A DNA stretch of 64,000 bases. Source: Hermatobates lingyangjiaoensis (lineage: Eukaryota > Arthropoda > Insecta > Hemiptera > Hermatobatidae). The position numbers and the translations under genes are program-made. The stretch spans positions 682,001 to 746,000 of the forward strand of contig JAPFBL010000036.1 of the NCBI GenBank assembly GCA_026182355.1, given 5' to 3'. Of the stretch, positions 27,301 through 40,400 are shown in pieces. Each line of letters opens with the position of its first letter. Within the stretch, counting starts at the first letter, position 1. Under the pieces are notes generated by a model. That model made no database searches. It had not been told where the DNA came from and saw only the letters and a list, made by a program, of their open reading frames with translations.

Positions 27301-28454
27301 TTAATAACTTAACTCAAAAACTATCCTAAAACTTAAAAACTTAAAATCTTCTCAGACATGTGTATTTTAAAGTTATATATTTATATATATAGTTTTATTG
27401 AAACAGAAATTTTCTGACCGAGGATATCCTTCTTAATTTCATTAACAACCGTATAGTCCCTGCAGACGTTCATCATAATTCAGGTCCTAGGAGGGATCGC
27501 AGTGACTCTAATTTCCTCATCACCACTTTTTTCCTGGTGTCATAGGCTGGGTGCAGTTGTCAGGGAGTTTTTCCCTATACTTTCTTCTTCCTCCTGTACT
27601 TCTTCAGTCTTTAGTGAGGCACCTTCCATTTCCTATCGCAAACCTGCTAATCTTCAATCTATCTTCTCTCACATCTCTTCTCCTAAGCCTCCAAAAACTG
27701 CTGGTGGTATGGTTCAATGTGGACGTCGTGGATGTCTTACTTGTCCTATCATCAATCCTGTTCCTTCCTTTACCTCTGTCCATAGTAAACGCACCTACCC
27801 TATCTCTCACAAGACCTCTTGTACCTCTGGTAACTGCGTTTACCGTTTGGATTTCACCCAGTGTGATTCTTTTTATGTGGGTTTGGCTTCCACCAAGCTA
27901 AGCCTGCGTATGAATAATCACAGGTCATCCGTTGGCAAACGCAGTGACCTTCCCGTTGCTACTCATGCCAGTTCTCACGGACTCAGTTTTAATGACTGTT
28001 TCCGTGTACAGGTCCTGAGGCAGATTGATCAGACTAATTCGAAAGTTACTCTGAGAGCTTCAGACGAAGCACTTATTAGTCTTCTGGGCGGTAGGTCGGC
28101 TCCTGGGCTTAACCTCAATCGTTGATTTTTTTTTTTTTTTTTAAAGTTGTTATCTGCTTTTAATTTTATTTTAGTTAAATGTTTTCATTTTTTAATTTTT
28201 ATTTGGCTTTTATCTCTTTATCTTCCCTGTCTACCTTTCCTCCGAAAGTTGGCTACACTGTTTGAGTGCTTCAGTTCGAACGCCAAGTCAGTCGTTATCA
28301 GCCTTTGGAGCGATTCACTTCTTTTCCTGAAGACGAGGACATCGAAATATAGTAGTGAGTTCAGTGGTTTTCTTTCTATGTGTTCTTTTTTAAATTCTAG
28401 TTTATATATATATATATATATGTTTTACATGCTTCATGTAATATGTGATTATAC

Positions 28455-28498
<44 letters not shown>

Positions 28499-31400
28499 GC
28501 GCTTGGTTTCCCTCTCTTATCTCTTTATCTCTCTTATCTCAAACCGAAAATTAGAGACTGTAAGTGTGTTCTTTTGATTTCTCTATGTTTCTTTGTCTAT
28601 ATTGAACTACATATATATAGGTGTGTTCTCTAATCGGGATTCGGTCAATTTTTTATCTTAGAAAATTGACCGAATCCTGATTAGAGAACACACCTATTCT
28701 ATCAAACGGCCGATATATTTTTGAATCTGCTATATATATATTTTTATATGATTATTATAATATTATATATATATTATATATATATATATATAATAAAAAG
28801 ATTTAACATAACACGAGAAAAACATCAATGATCAAACCACAATAAGAAATCGTGGAAACAAGACTATAGACTCTTTCAACCGTAAACATAGCGGTCTTCG
28901 TCAGAGTCAAAAACCCAACTGATAGGGTTTTGACTCTGACGAAGACGTCTTGTTACGGTTGAAATCCGATCTTAGATCTTGTTTTCCCATTTCTTATTGT
29001 GGTATTGATCATATATATATATGGAATTCTTTTATATGGTTATTTGAAATGTACATATATATATATCAGATTTCTCAAGGACGAAGAAAAGTAACAATCA
29101 CACATGTAGAATTAGAGTACACACTTACAAACTCAATTATTAATCGGATAAGTTTAATCCGTAAACTTACAGGATTTGAAAATTTGATACTTTGACTGCT
29201 TGGATATTCTGTTTTCACGAAAATATTAGCAGTATTGTATCATAATTAAACTAGAAGTGATTTCTAAAGGTGAATCTTAGCAGACTGTTTTTTTTCGTGC
29301 ATACATTTCTCATCGTAGTCAATCACCTGAATATTTTATAAAAATTAGTAATAAATAAATAATATATTATATATTATATTAATATATAAAATTATATATA
29401 TATATATATTACATTTCAAATAACCATATGAAAGAATTCCAAGAATTTTTTTAAGAAAAAAAAGTTAAATAAATTGCTCTCATGTTGTTAAAAATTTAGT
29501 CAGTTAAATTAGCAAAGTAAAATTTGTATTTAAAGTCAAAATAAAGTTTTAAATTAAAAATTAAAATTTATTTTGCAAAATTTTGATACCGTTTTGATAC
29601 TGTATGGATATTCTGTTTTTCAATAAAAAAAATAGCGACCATTTTGAATAATTAAACAACAAAAACATTGGAATTTTCTTCGATCAAGTGTCGAATTTAC
29701 GAGAAAGTGTAAGTTTCAGTGTATTACATTTCTCATGGTATGTGGTTCTTTTGACATAGTATAACATAGTTCTTATTGCGTATGCAAGCAATTAGGTTAA
29801 TAAATGTAAAATAATTATATGTTTATATGATGTATACAGTTACATATTAGTCAAAAATTATGTCATAAATAAGGCTGATTTATCTCATGGTAGGTAGGAG
29901 TCACACTTTCTGAATAATACTTTTAAAAAATGATTTTTCATATCGCTTTTTAACATAGACATGATCATTTTTTTAGTTGATAGTATAAAGTATAGTGATG
30001 GTGTAAAAATTTGTTTTGGAATTGTAACAGAGTTACACATGTCTGGTTGTGGTTAGGTGAGGTCTATTGAAAGCCCTTTAGCAATTCCACATGATTCACC
30101 ATTTAAGAATCATAGCCATTTAAGAATAGCATTTGATAAACCTATAGGGCCTTTGTGTCATAAGAAACACCTCATTGGTCCTGTGTTACATCCAAACATG
30201 GGAAAGCTATATTATCGATTGCACAAAATATGTTTTCACTTAAACTCTATCCTCTGGTAAAATTAGAAACTTGAACATTTTATTACTTCCTACCTTGATA
30301 TTACTTAGAAATATTTAAATTTTAATATTGGATTAGGGAATGTTGCACGAAAAAAAAACAGCTTCTAAGATTCATCTTTAGTCACTTCTAGTAATTATGA
30401 TAAAATACTGCTAATATTTTCGTTCTATTTGAGAGAATTGATATAGCTATATTAAATAAAACAATTTAATCATTTAATGTTAACCTATAATACACTTATT
30501 CTCACTATATTATTCATATACCACTTCAATTTTCTTTACTACAATTAAAAATCTAAAACTAAAATCTATGTATGTTAATTATAAAAAAGAAATATGGAGT
30601 GGGCTACCCTCAACTTTGTCAGAAGTAAAGATAGTATCAAACTCGTTAACATCAAATTGATTTGTAGTGTTATTTCAATATGGCTATCTTGTAGGTGTAA
30701 TAAAAAACCAATGGATAGTAAATAATGCATCATTTACCCACATGTTTCAATATTCACTTTATCAGTTAAAACAAATGTAGAGTTATTAAACTAAAACAGT
30801 ATGACATATATCATTATCAAACTGAAGACCGGGATATCATCGATCTTGTGGGCGCCGCATTCATTTCTGACCTATTCCGCATTCCTTTGTTAAATCTAAA
30901 TTAAACTTTAACATATCGTAATTGACCTTAGGGTAGTATCTTGGCCTAGGTTATCTAATACCTTAAAGCTGCTTCTCTCTTCATTCAGTTTGCAATTGTA
31001 TCTTTGAGAAGTGGGGCGCTGTACTGAAGTGATTCACACAACAGCTTTCTTTGGCTCCAATCTTTTCCAACCTTTCCTTTGTATTCCCTTCTGTTCGGAC
31101 ACCCACATCACAGTTGACTCTTTTTTTCTGCTTTTATTATTATTATTAATATCTAACACTACAGTATACAGACGCAGGCTTTTTCCTGAAGGTCCCATAT
31201 CTGGTGATTACTTGTGATCGGTTTGACATTCTCGGTAAAATATTTTTTGAAGACCAGTGCATCTAGCTACATGTAGCTAAACTATTCATCTTTCTTTTTA
31301 ATAGCTTTTGAAATGTTCATCTTCCCTTTTGACTAGAGCCACTCTAACAGACTGCGAATTGCCTATATCTAGATAAAAATATCTAATGTGGGAACGTTTT

Positions 31401-34400
31401 CTATTTTTCTCATGTTGTGTGTGGATATGATTGTCATTCTTCTCGTTACTAGTACACACGTTTGTCTCTATAGTTATTGAGACAATTTAGGTATCTTTTT
31501 CATATTACAACCAATACACTTTTTTCACCACTGCAGTAATAGTAATTTTGTGGTGCCAAAAAAATATAATTCTGATTAATACTCTATAATCCAACAAAGA
31601 ATTTCATACAGGAAAACCTTGCATGTGCTGTTTGTTTACACTGTTACAAATAATATTACTCCTATGATATTTAGATTCATGAATATTCGTGGTAAGGCAA
31701 TACCTAACAAAAAATGTCAATTTCATTAGATCACCGAAGAACTACCTTAAAATTACTAACTGTAATGTTTCTAACAATGAAAACTTAGCTTTCCCATGCT
31801 TGAGTACAACACAAAGACTATGAGGTTTTTAGACAGACGAAGAACTATATATCTGACGTTAATTTTTGTTCAAGGGTGCAATATGTAATTTGATTACACT
31901 GTGACAGACAACCATCTATCATACCCTAGAACACAACAAGTAATCTATGGTTCGTTTTTCGCTTGCTTTTATAGTTTAAAAACCTTCCAGCATATCATAT
32001 TCACACTTTAAAAGATTATTACATTTTTTAAGTTAAACAATAAAAATTCGATTTGAATGAATTTTCAGTAAAACATAGCCAAGGCAATATAAAAAAATCC
32101 AACAAGTACAGTGGATTATTTCAATTCCTAGATGAATTTTCAGTTTTTATAATTGTACTGCTTTTTGCAAAAACAAAATTGTTTGATTTTTTTTCATTAA
32201 TTAATAATTTCAAATTTTTTTTAAAGAAAATTTAATTTTCTATAATTAATTGTTAACCTGTAAAGAATATTTTGTAAAAATATAAAATACACTATAGCAA
32301 CCCTAATTATTCAAGTAATTTTTTTAAAAAAGTTTTGAATTCATCTTCTTATAAGGTACTGTTTTTAGGTAAAATATATTTTTATCGTCCGACATTGTGA
32401 CATTTATTATAGTGTCAATAAGCTTTTCAGAATCAATCATAAGCAAATTTTTTTAGTGTAAAAAATTACTTTCCAGTTATATTGAAAATCTAAGCTGTTA
32501 TTTCTGATCATGTTGTTGTCTTTTGAATAATAATTTCTCAATTTTAACCTTAGATTTAGTATTTTAGGATGAAATAATGTCTAAAATCACTTTATGCCGA
32601 AAAAGGGTTATTTTCCATTATGTAATATTCCACAAAAACTAAACGAAACATCTACACGAACTATAGGGTCCATTATTGTAAAAATAGGTATTTGATCCTT
32701 TGGTTAAAGTATATCATATGGATCATAATATTAGAAATGCATACATTCAGCAAAGATAATAAGACAGTTTATTCTTTTGTTAAAACACACAAAAAGTTCC
32801 TATTTATTTAAATTGACATCTTAAATAAATTTAAATAATAAACTTTTTTTATTATTTAAATAAACTTTTTTATTATTTAAATAATATTTATATTGTAAAA
32901 ATAAACTTTTTTTATAAAGTTATCATTCTGTACCCAAAGAGATTTTTTGACCAAACCTACTGATATGTTAGTATTTATAAAATCATTTTAAATATAAATT
33001 GAATATCTATTGTTGTAAAACCATATCTTAAACTACGAGTTTGTTTTATAGAAAACATGTTAGAATGTCACTGTAAGTAAGCAATCATGACTCGGTGATA
33101 AGCAGACGAATGCTCCGAACCTTAGGGGGTTAGATTTGTTGAACTAGATTGACTTGTAAGGGCATAAAAAACGCACATTAATGAATTGCACATTAAATAG
33201 GATAAAGAGATGTATAATTTTCCAATATTGTATTATCATCAGGACTACGAAATTTTTTCAGTTCCTGCACATAGTGGCGGCACAGAAAGTAGAAATGACT
33301 GCGGAAGCGACATCACTCATAAGGAACTACTTTGTGGTGAGTCGTCAAGAGAGACCGGATGGTTTGCCTATAAAGACAATAAGAATTATGTGAGTAAACT
33401 TAAGGAACATGTATTATTTACTTATGCCGTTATAGGTACCAAAAGAGGAGCAATATTTTATCAAATGAAATCAATTGGATATTTTAAAATCAAAATAATT
33501 TTATAAAATCAATTTTGGCTTCTTATTAGAATAGCTTCTGAAATGTGTACTTCATAGATTATGTAGGGTGTGGATGGTTGTCTGTATAACATTTTGAATT
33601 CGTGATCTCTATACAACGAAGATTTTATTTTCACCTTGGTCTCCTGTACCATTTAACAGAATTCCCTTTGTGATAACGAATGGAGTTCACAGATTCTAGC
33701 AATTGGTCGACACAGTTATAAGGAACGAAACCCTTAAACACGTTTTCCCATGAATGAAGTAAATTTGAGAAATTTTTAAGAGCTATTAGCAAATATGGAT
33801 CACAAATAAACAAATCAAAAGCACATTCGAGATGAACAGTATAAACTTCTCTGATATGTAGTTACTCACAAAACAACTAAAACAGACTCAGGTCCTCTCA
33901 AAGCACTTCTTGAATAGCCAGGGTGTCAAAATCCTACCATTCTGAAGAGAACTTTTGGAGTTCTTTGCTCACTAGCTTAGTGGATCCGACTAACAATGCT
34001 CCCTGGTTCTTTTCAGTATTAAATCACTTTCATCCAGAACCTTTTAAGCATAAAACTGTTGTTCTAAACAGTAATACCATTTACAAATCAATCAAATTGA
34101 TTGTTCATTGTACCATAGTTTTTTTACTGCTTTACTTTAAACATTAAACTTAATACTTTAAACTTAAAACAATTACAGATATTACTTTGCGTTCAGCAAA
34201 CTCATTTTTAATAGTATTAGTCTTCATTCTAATTGCAGAGTCCTAAATTTTTCCATACTCCAGTTATTTACGACATGGATATTTAAGTAGTGACTAAAGT
34301 CATACAGGAATAGAAACAACGGCTTAGAGTATGCACTTTTTGATTTTCTTCTTAAAAAAAGTTTTAAACGAGTCAGAATGAATTTCAAACTCTGGAAGTT

Positions 34401-37400
34401 CAACAACAGCGGCAAGAACTCTATCCGTCACTGCACGCTGAGCTTCATAGGAGTGTTTATGATTAATAATTATCAGTTCGCAAATACATGCCTGCTTTAC
34501 TTCGCACGCCACACAATGTATGATGACTTTATATATTTCTAATTCACTCTAGTCAATAAGACCGATACTTTGTTTTAGTGCCTATAACTATACGTTAATA
34601 TAATTAATTATTTGTGTATTTTCCTAATTTTGGGCAGATATTTAATTTTAATATTAATTATATTGAACTTTAATATGTAAACTAAATTATGGTAAATAAA
34701 TCGGACAAGTAAAAATGGAACTTAATGAACCTCTTTTTGTTCATATTGACTATTACCTAACAAAAAATGAATGATAATTACATCATTTAATACTCACACA
34801 AAGACAATACTAAATCAAATATTTGAACTTTCTGAAATGACCAGAAGATCGGGAAAAACAATTACTACTTTTGACCTAAAGTAAGTTCTCCATGACGTAA
34901 TCCAAACAAAACGGTGGCTCTTTCCACGACATGAGCTATATATAATTTTACTTTTCATGGACATGTCATATTTACAAAGCTTACTTACAAAATTCTTGGC
35001 ACACAACCAGTCAGACAAATCCATGCAACTTCAAAAATGTATTCAGAGTATTTCAAAACTTATAAATTTGTCTTATCACACAAATTTTTTCTCATTATCA
35101 CTAAAGTTTTAATTACAATAAAACAAAAAAAAAGTGTTGCAGGATATAGTATTGACAAAACCGTATGGCCTGGTGACGACGTTTTTGACACCTTTACCCC
35201 AGTCATGTGAAACCCATGGCCCTATAAGGGCCCCCCTTCTTTTTAGAAGGGTGTTTTTTTTTTGTAGAACAAATATAATTTATATACTCCTTACTATAGC
35301 TGTAATCTCATAATAAGAGCGTTCTAGAGTGTAGGAAGCTTCAAGCTCGTAGAGTTGCTCCTGGTCAGAAATAAGTTAGACTCTTTAATTTCCTGTTCTA
35401 CAGCGAGTGCTAGTTCACGGCAATAACTAAGACAGTTTATGCTCCTCTGATTTTTTTTTTATTCAAAACGGAAGACTGTTGCAGGACTAGAATGGCAGAG
35501 GCCCACGCCAAAGTGTCCCTGAGGCAGCAAGTCTCGAGGGAGGACGTCATCGCCGTTCTGTTCCTGTGCGAGCAGACTCTTGCTTGTCTTTATGGCCAGT
35601 CACGTTACCTCCCACCACTGCCTCAGCCTCCTGCTTCACACAACATCCACAGCATTATCTCCCAGGTGACCGTCTTTGTTCCTTCAGCGTCTCATGTCTT
35701 AATATATTCACTGCAACGCCTATTTTGAAGAAGTTTATGCTAGACATAATGGTCTCCAATCAATAATACTGAAGTCAGATCCTTAGCGTAAGGTGGAAGG
35801 TTTTTTATATAAAAAACATTACAATTTTATTTGTAAGTAACTTACACTTTCAACAGAAATGATCAAATTTAATTTCATATACTTTCATACAATGAATTGT
35901 TATTAATCATTTTTGATGTTTGATCGAATAAGAAGTTGTGTCAAATTGGGGACCACCTCAGGTCCCAAAAATTATTGTTTTCCTTTGTAGAGCAGTAATT
36001 AAACTCCTCATTACACTCAGCCACTATGAGACATAGCAAGTTGAAAATTTGACACTAGATTTGTGTATGCCTAACTAAAAATATAGGCTCTAAATAGATT
36101 CATAATTCAGTACAGAAGCGAAGTTATGAGGCTTTATGCTGTATTTTCCTAACTTCATAGACAAGTTTGTTTTGAAAATACACAAGTGTGGCAAGTAGGT
36201 ATTATTAGTTGATTTTAATTTCATTGGAGCAGAATATATTGCGTATTTGATATCACTGAAAAGTTGTTTCCTAGAGTTGAGGACGTACTATCTATTAAGA
36301 ATAAATAGTTTAGTAAACGAGCAATTCTCAGCCCTTAATATGAACAGGCAGGAAAAATTAACAAACAAGTTCGTACGCTATATCAAGCCGAAGATAGAAC
36401 TTAAAAGTCAGTAAAGAGAGTGATTAGTAATGAGGAAGTAGTTAATTATCTAACTGCATTTCTTGACTCTGTGACTGCTCCTGGACTGCCTGCTCATGAG
36501 TAAAAACTTCAAGTAGGAGCACCATCATGCTGTGATTTAGTATCAGTAACAAATTTCATGTTACGAAACTTGAGTGCCACGGGAAATATTCAACGGGACA
36601 CGACTCTGAGTTTGTGCTCTGCACAAATATGTCATAGAGGCGGACATCATGACTGACTGTGGAATGGGGAGTCTGTGTGTATACCACCCATACCATTGAT
36701 TCCAAGCCACTATCTGTTTCCGTTAAAACGATTGCAAAGTCCCATTAGAGACTCTTTCGCAATGACGTTAACTAAGTCCCAAGGGGAATCTTTATCTAAC
36801 GCAGGAATTCAAGTTAGCGAGACCAAGTTTTTCTCACATAGTCAACTGCAGTTTACTTGCTCAAGAGTCAGAGGTTCCTACTGTTTGATCTTCCATATAC
36901 CTGAAGAACAGACAGCTAATGTGGTGTATACAGAGGCAGTTGTTTAACTCTGTACTAATAATAATATTTTCCATTATTCTATAATTTCCAATTATAGTAT
37001 TAGTATAATACCATAATTGGTATGGTATTCCATGGTATTTTGGAATACCAAGTATAATAGAATTTTTGATTCCATGAAAGACGGGTGCGTTTGCTAGTCA
37101 CTAATATATTAACATTCAATTGTAATAATAATTAATTACGTAATAAAAATTACCATTAAATAAACATTGGACTTTTATTTTTAGTTTGTTTCAACAAGTA
37201 TGATTCAATTATTATGAAAGCTTTTTAGATTGTCATCATTCTATATTATATTGTAAAAGATCACATATATAATTTTGATACATTTGAAAATATAGTATGT
37301 ATTTTTAAATAAATTAATTGTATATTCTTGAAATCTATTAATTTGTGTAAGGGAACAGGTGAAAAATAAACCATATGATTTAGAGGTCACTGAAATTAGG

Positions 37401-40400
37401 AATACAAAAGAAAAATGTATACAATTGGTATATAAGGCCAAGGGTTAAAGATGAGAAGATAGTGAGATTTAGAGTGTGAGAGTAAGTGAGAAAGGAAAGG
37501 CACATGAGTATAGGGAAGAAAGGGGGTGTATGACAGGGATGAAGAGAGAGAACGATCAAGAAATGAGAATCAAAGATGGAGGCAAGCTTAGATGGTAACA
37601 TTAAAGTTCAACTACTTAGATCAAACATTCAACTGGAATATTAAAACTATCATTTTTTAAAAGATGGCATTATTTATAATAAGCATTATTTATAAAATTA
37701 TCTAGTATACATTATATTAACTAGATATATCTTACAATTTTTTTTTTATACCAATTTCAAGAATTTGTTGATCATAAAAGGGCAACGAGTTAAAGACATA
37801 CTAATTTAAACAACTGCTCTCTAAAAAAAAAGTCGAGTAAGACAAACTGAGGAGCAATATAAAGTTGCCGGGACCTTTTGCAGAATGTTTTTATTGTTAG
37901 AAGTTAATTACCAATCAGTGAGTAGTTGAAAGGTACCATAAAATATTATGCAATAGGAAAATACAAAAATGTATGAAAATAATATCATAACTCATGATTG
38001 ATGAACAAATAGGTTTACCTTAGCATGAAGAGACGTAATTTTGATGTCGTTGGTCTGGCAAAGCGCAGAGGGGACTGACGTGTTCAGACATGCATCCAAC
38101 TATAGGGTCCAAAAGTTCGCTTACATCCGTTCTACTGAGAAAGCTACCCCCACTCATTCTTAACAATCGCGTCTTAATTTAGTATAGAAAAAATAAATCT
38201 CTCATAGTATTTCAAGTTGAAATTATATAAAGCAATCTTCCGCTATTTTACTCACAAGGAAATTATATTTATGAATTTCCCCTTCTTGTACTGATAATAA
38301 GTGCAAGAAGTTATATAAATTTATAGCGCTATTTACTTAAAATAAATAATATATTTTTACGAACATAATTGGCTAATAATAGTAATTATAATTTAACTTC
38401 AAAACCTAAAAACATTTTTCATATTGCTTCCAGAAATTATAAAATTTATTTTATCTATTAATAGGTTTAGAATACAACGTACTAACTTTACTATAAGTAC
38501 AATATAGTAGTCAAGATGAATTTGATTTGAACATCTGGATGTATATACACTTTTGTGGTCCCTTGAATGGATTGGTATTTTTTATGTGTATGTTTATACA
38601 GACAGGAATATATTTAAACATTTCTGAACACACTAAAGGTCACAGTGTCATACAGAAAATTGTGAAATTTGGCAAATAAATAGTTATGAATATGGTAAGA
38701 ACTGTGTAGCTTTTGCGAAATACCATATGATATTAGCGGAACTCTAATTAGCTCTAACTATGTTGCAGACCACACCGTTTGATGGACCAAGTTCATATTA
38801 TACGAAGATGCCAAGAAAACAAGATACCAAGTAATATAAATTATACGGAAAATAGTTCTTTTGAGAAGATAAGATCATATTCTGAGATCCAATATCTTCT
38901 CATATTTTGACAAGATATTGGTAACATAGTTACCAATATTACAAGAATATTGGTAATTTGCATTATCGTACATTTTTTGATTGAAATATGCTCTTTAAGA
39001 TGTTGACTATAGAAAAACGAAACATAGTTAAAAAAAATCAACCAATAATTAGAAATCTAAAAACAATTGTCTATACTTTGAATAGCCCCAAAGGGGAATA
39101 AAGCAAAAAAATCTGAAAACCCAACTTGGAATAATGGAATATCTCCTGTTGAGATCGTGATGGAATTACATGTTTTGAGGTCATCTATGTTCCATTGCTG
39201 CATATCTTACATGGACTTAGATATTTCTTAAGAAATTCAAATGAAATAATATTGATTTTTAGAGGTTTCATGAAAAAATTTGAAATGATTTAATGACATA
39301 ATATGGGATGTAAGAAGAATAAATTCTTATGTATCCACTTGCGTCAATTAAACATATAAATGTTGATGCATTCCATGTATGATAGATTTAAGTAACAAAA
39401 TGCTCTCATCAATCTATATGTTGCATCCCTGAACAAGACTTAATATTAGGTGTAGATATTCCTGTGTTTATGAATCAAATTATAATTTAATTTTGAAAAG
39501 TATTGCAACTGTACTTCAAATTGTCAAGAATACAATATCTTCAACCGGATGATTTAAAAATATATACAGATCATGTATTAGAATCTGTTGACTTAACTAC
39601 TATGAATAGAAGCTGTATTTGACATCATACGAAGAATGCAAACTCTGTGACTAGAAGAGGTAGAAACAATGATCACATTATTTCTGTTTCGAGCCAATCA
39701 TTTCGAAATCGACAAAGTTTTCTGTTAAATCATACCTAAAGCTATAGAAGTAAGGGATACTTCTCTGTCCACATTTATGAATGTTATTAATGAACTTAAA
39801 ATCTGTTGAGTTTAGTTGCAACAGGGGTGTCAAACTCATTTTGGTCTGGGAGCTGAATACAGCTTAATCTGGTCTCAAGCGGTCCGGATCAGTAAGTCAA
39901 TCCAAAATTACATAGAACTAACAGTAAGTCACTTTTACTAATATAACAAATAGTGTTGCTTTCATTTTAACTGAGCGTGCTAATATTTGGGAACCTAGCG
40001 GACAAAAGAAACACAGGCTTTAAGGAAAATTAGAGTAAACTCATTCTTTTTTTTTATAATAATGCAGATTTATCCCCCGGGCCGTACCAAACCCCCGGGT
40101 GGGCCGGATCCAGACCTCGGGCCGTATATTTGACACCCCTGACCTAGACAAATAGTCATAGTACATTCACCAGATACTCAATCATAACTAATTTAGAAAT
40201 AAGCAATTAACTATTAAATAAATAAAAATTATGATAAACTGTTAGAGAGAAAAAAAAATAATTCGCATATAGGCCTCGTTAATATTGTAATCAGTCAGCA
40301 AGAAAGTACTAAATGTCAAAGAATAATCAAGTCATCCTTATTGCAAGCAAAAAAAAAACAGGTCCACATATAGGAAAATACCTGCAGTTGTTCGGAATTT

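Larger units (their letters stand above)
28798..29015. repeat. Family B palindrome
   Basis: Inverted arms centred near 28924 with CTGACGA and GAAA on both sides, flanked by (TA)n. It carries more substitutions than the copy at 20022. Confidence 0.75.
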
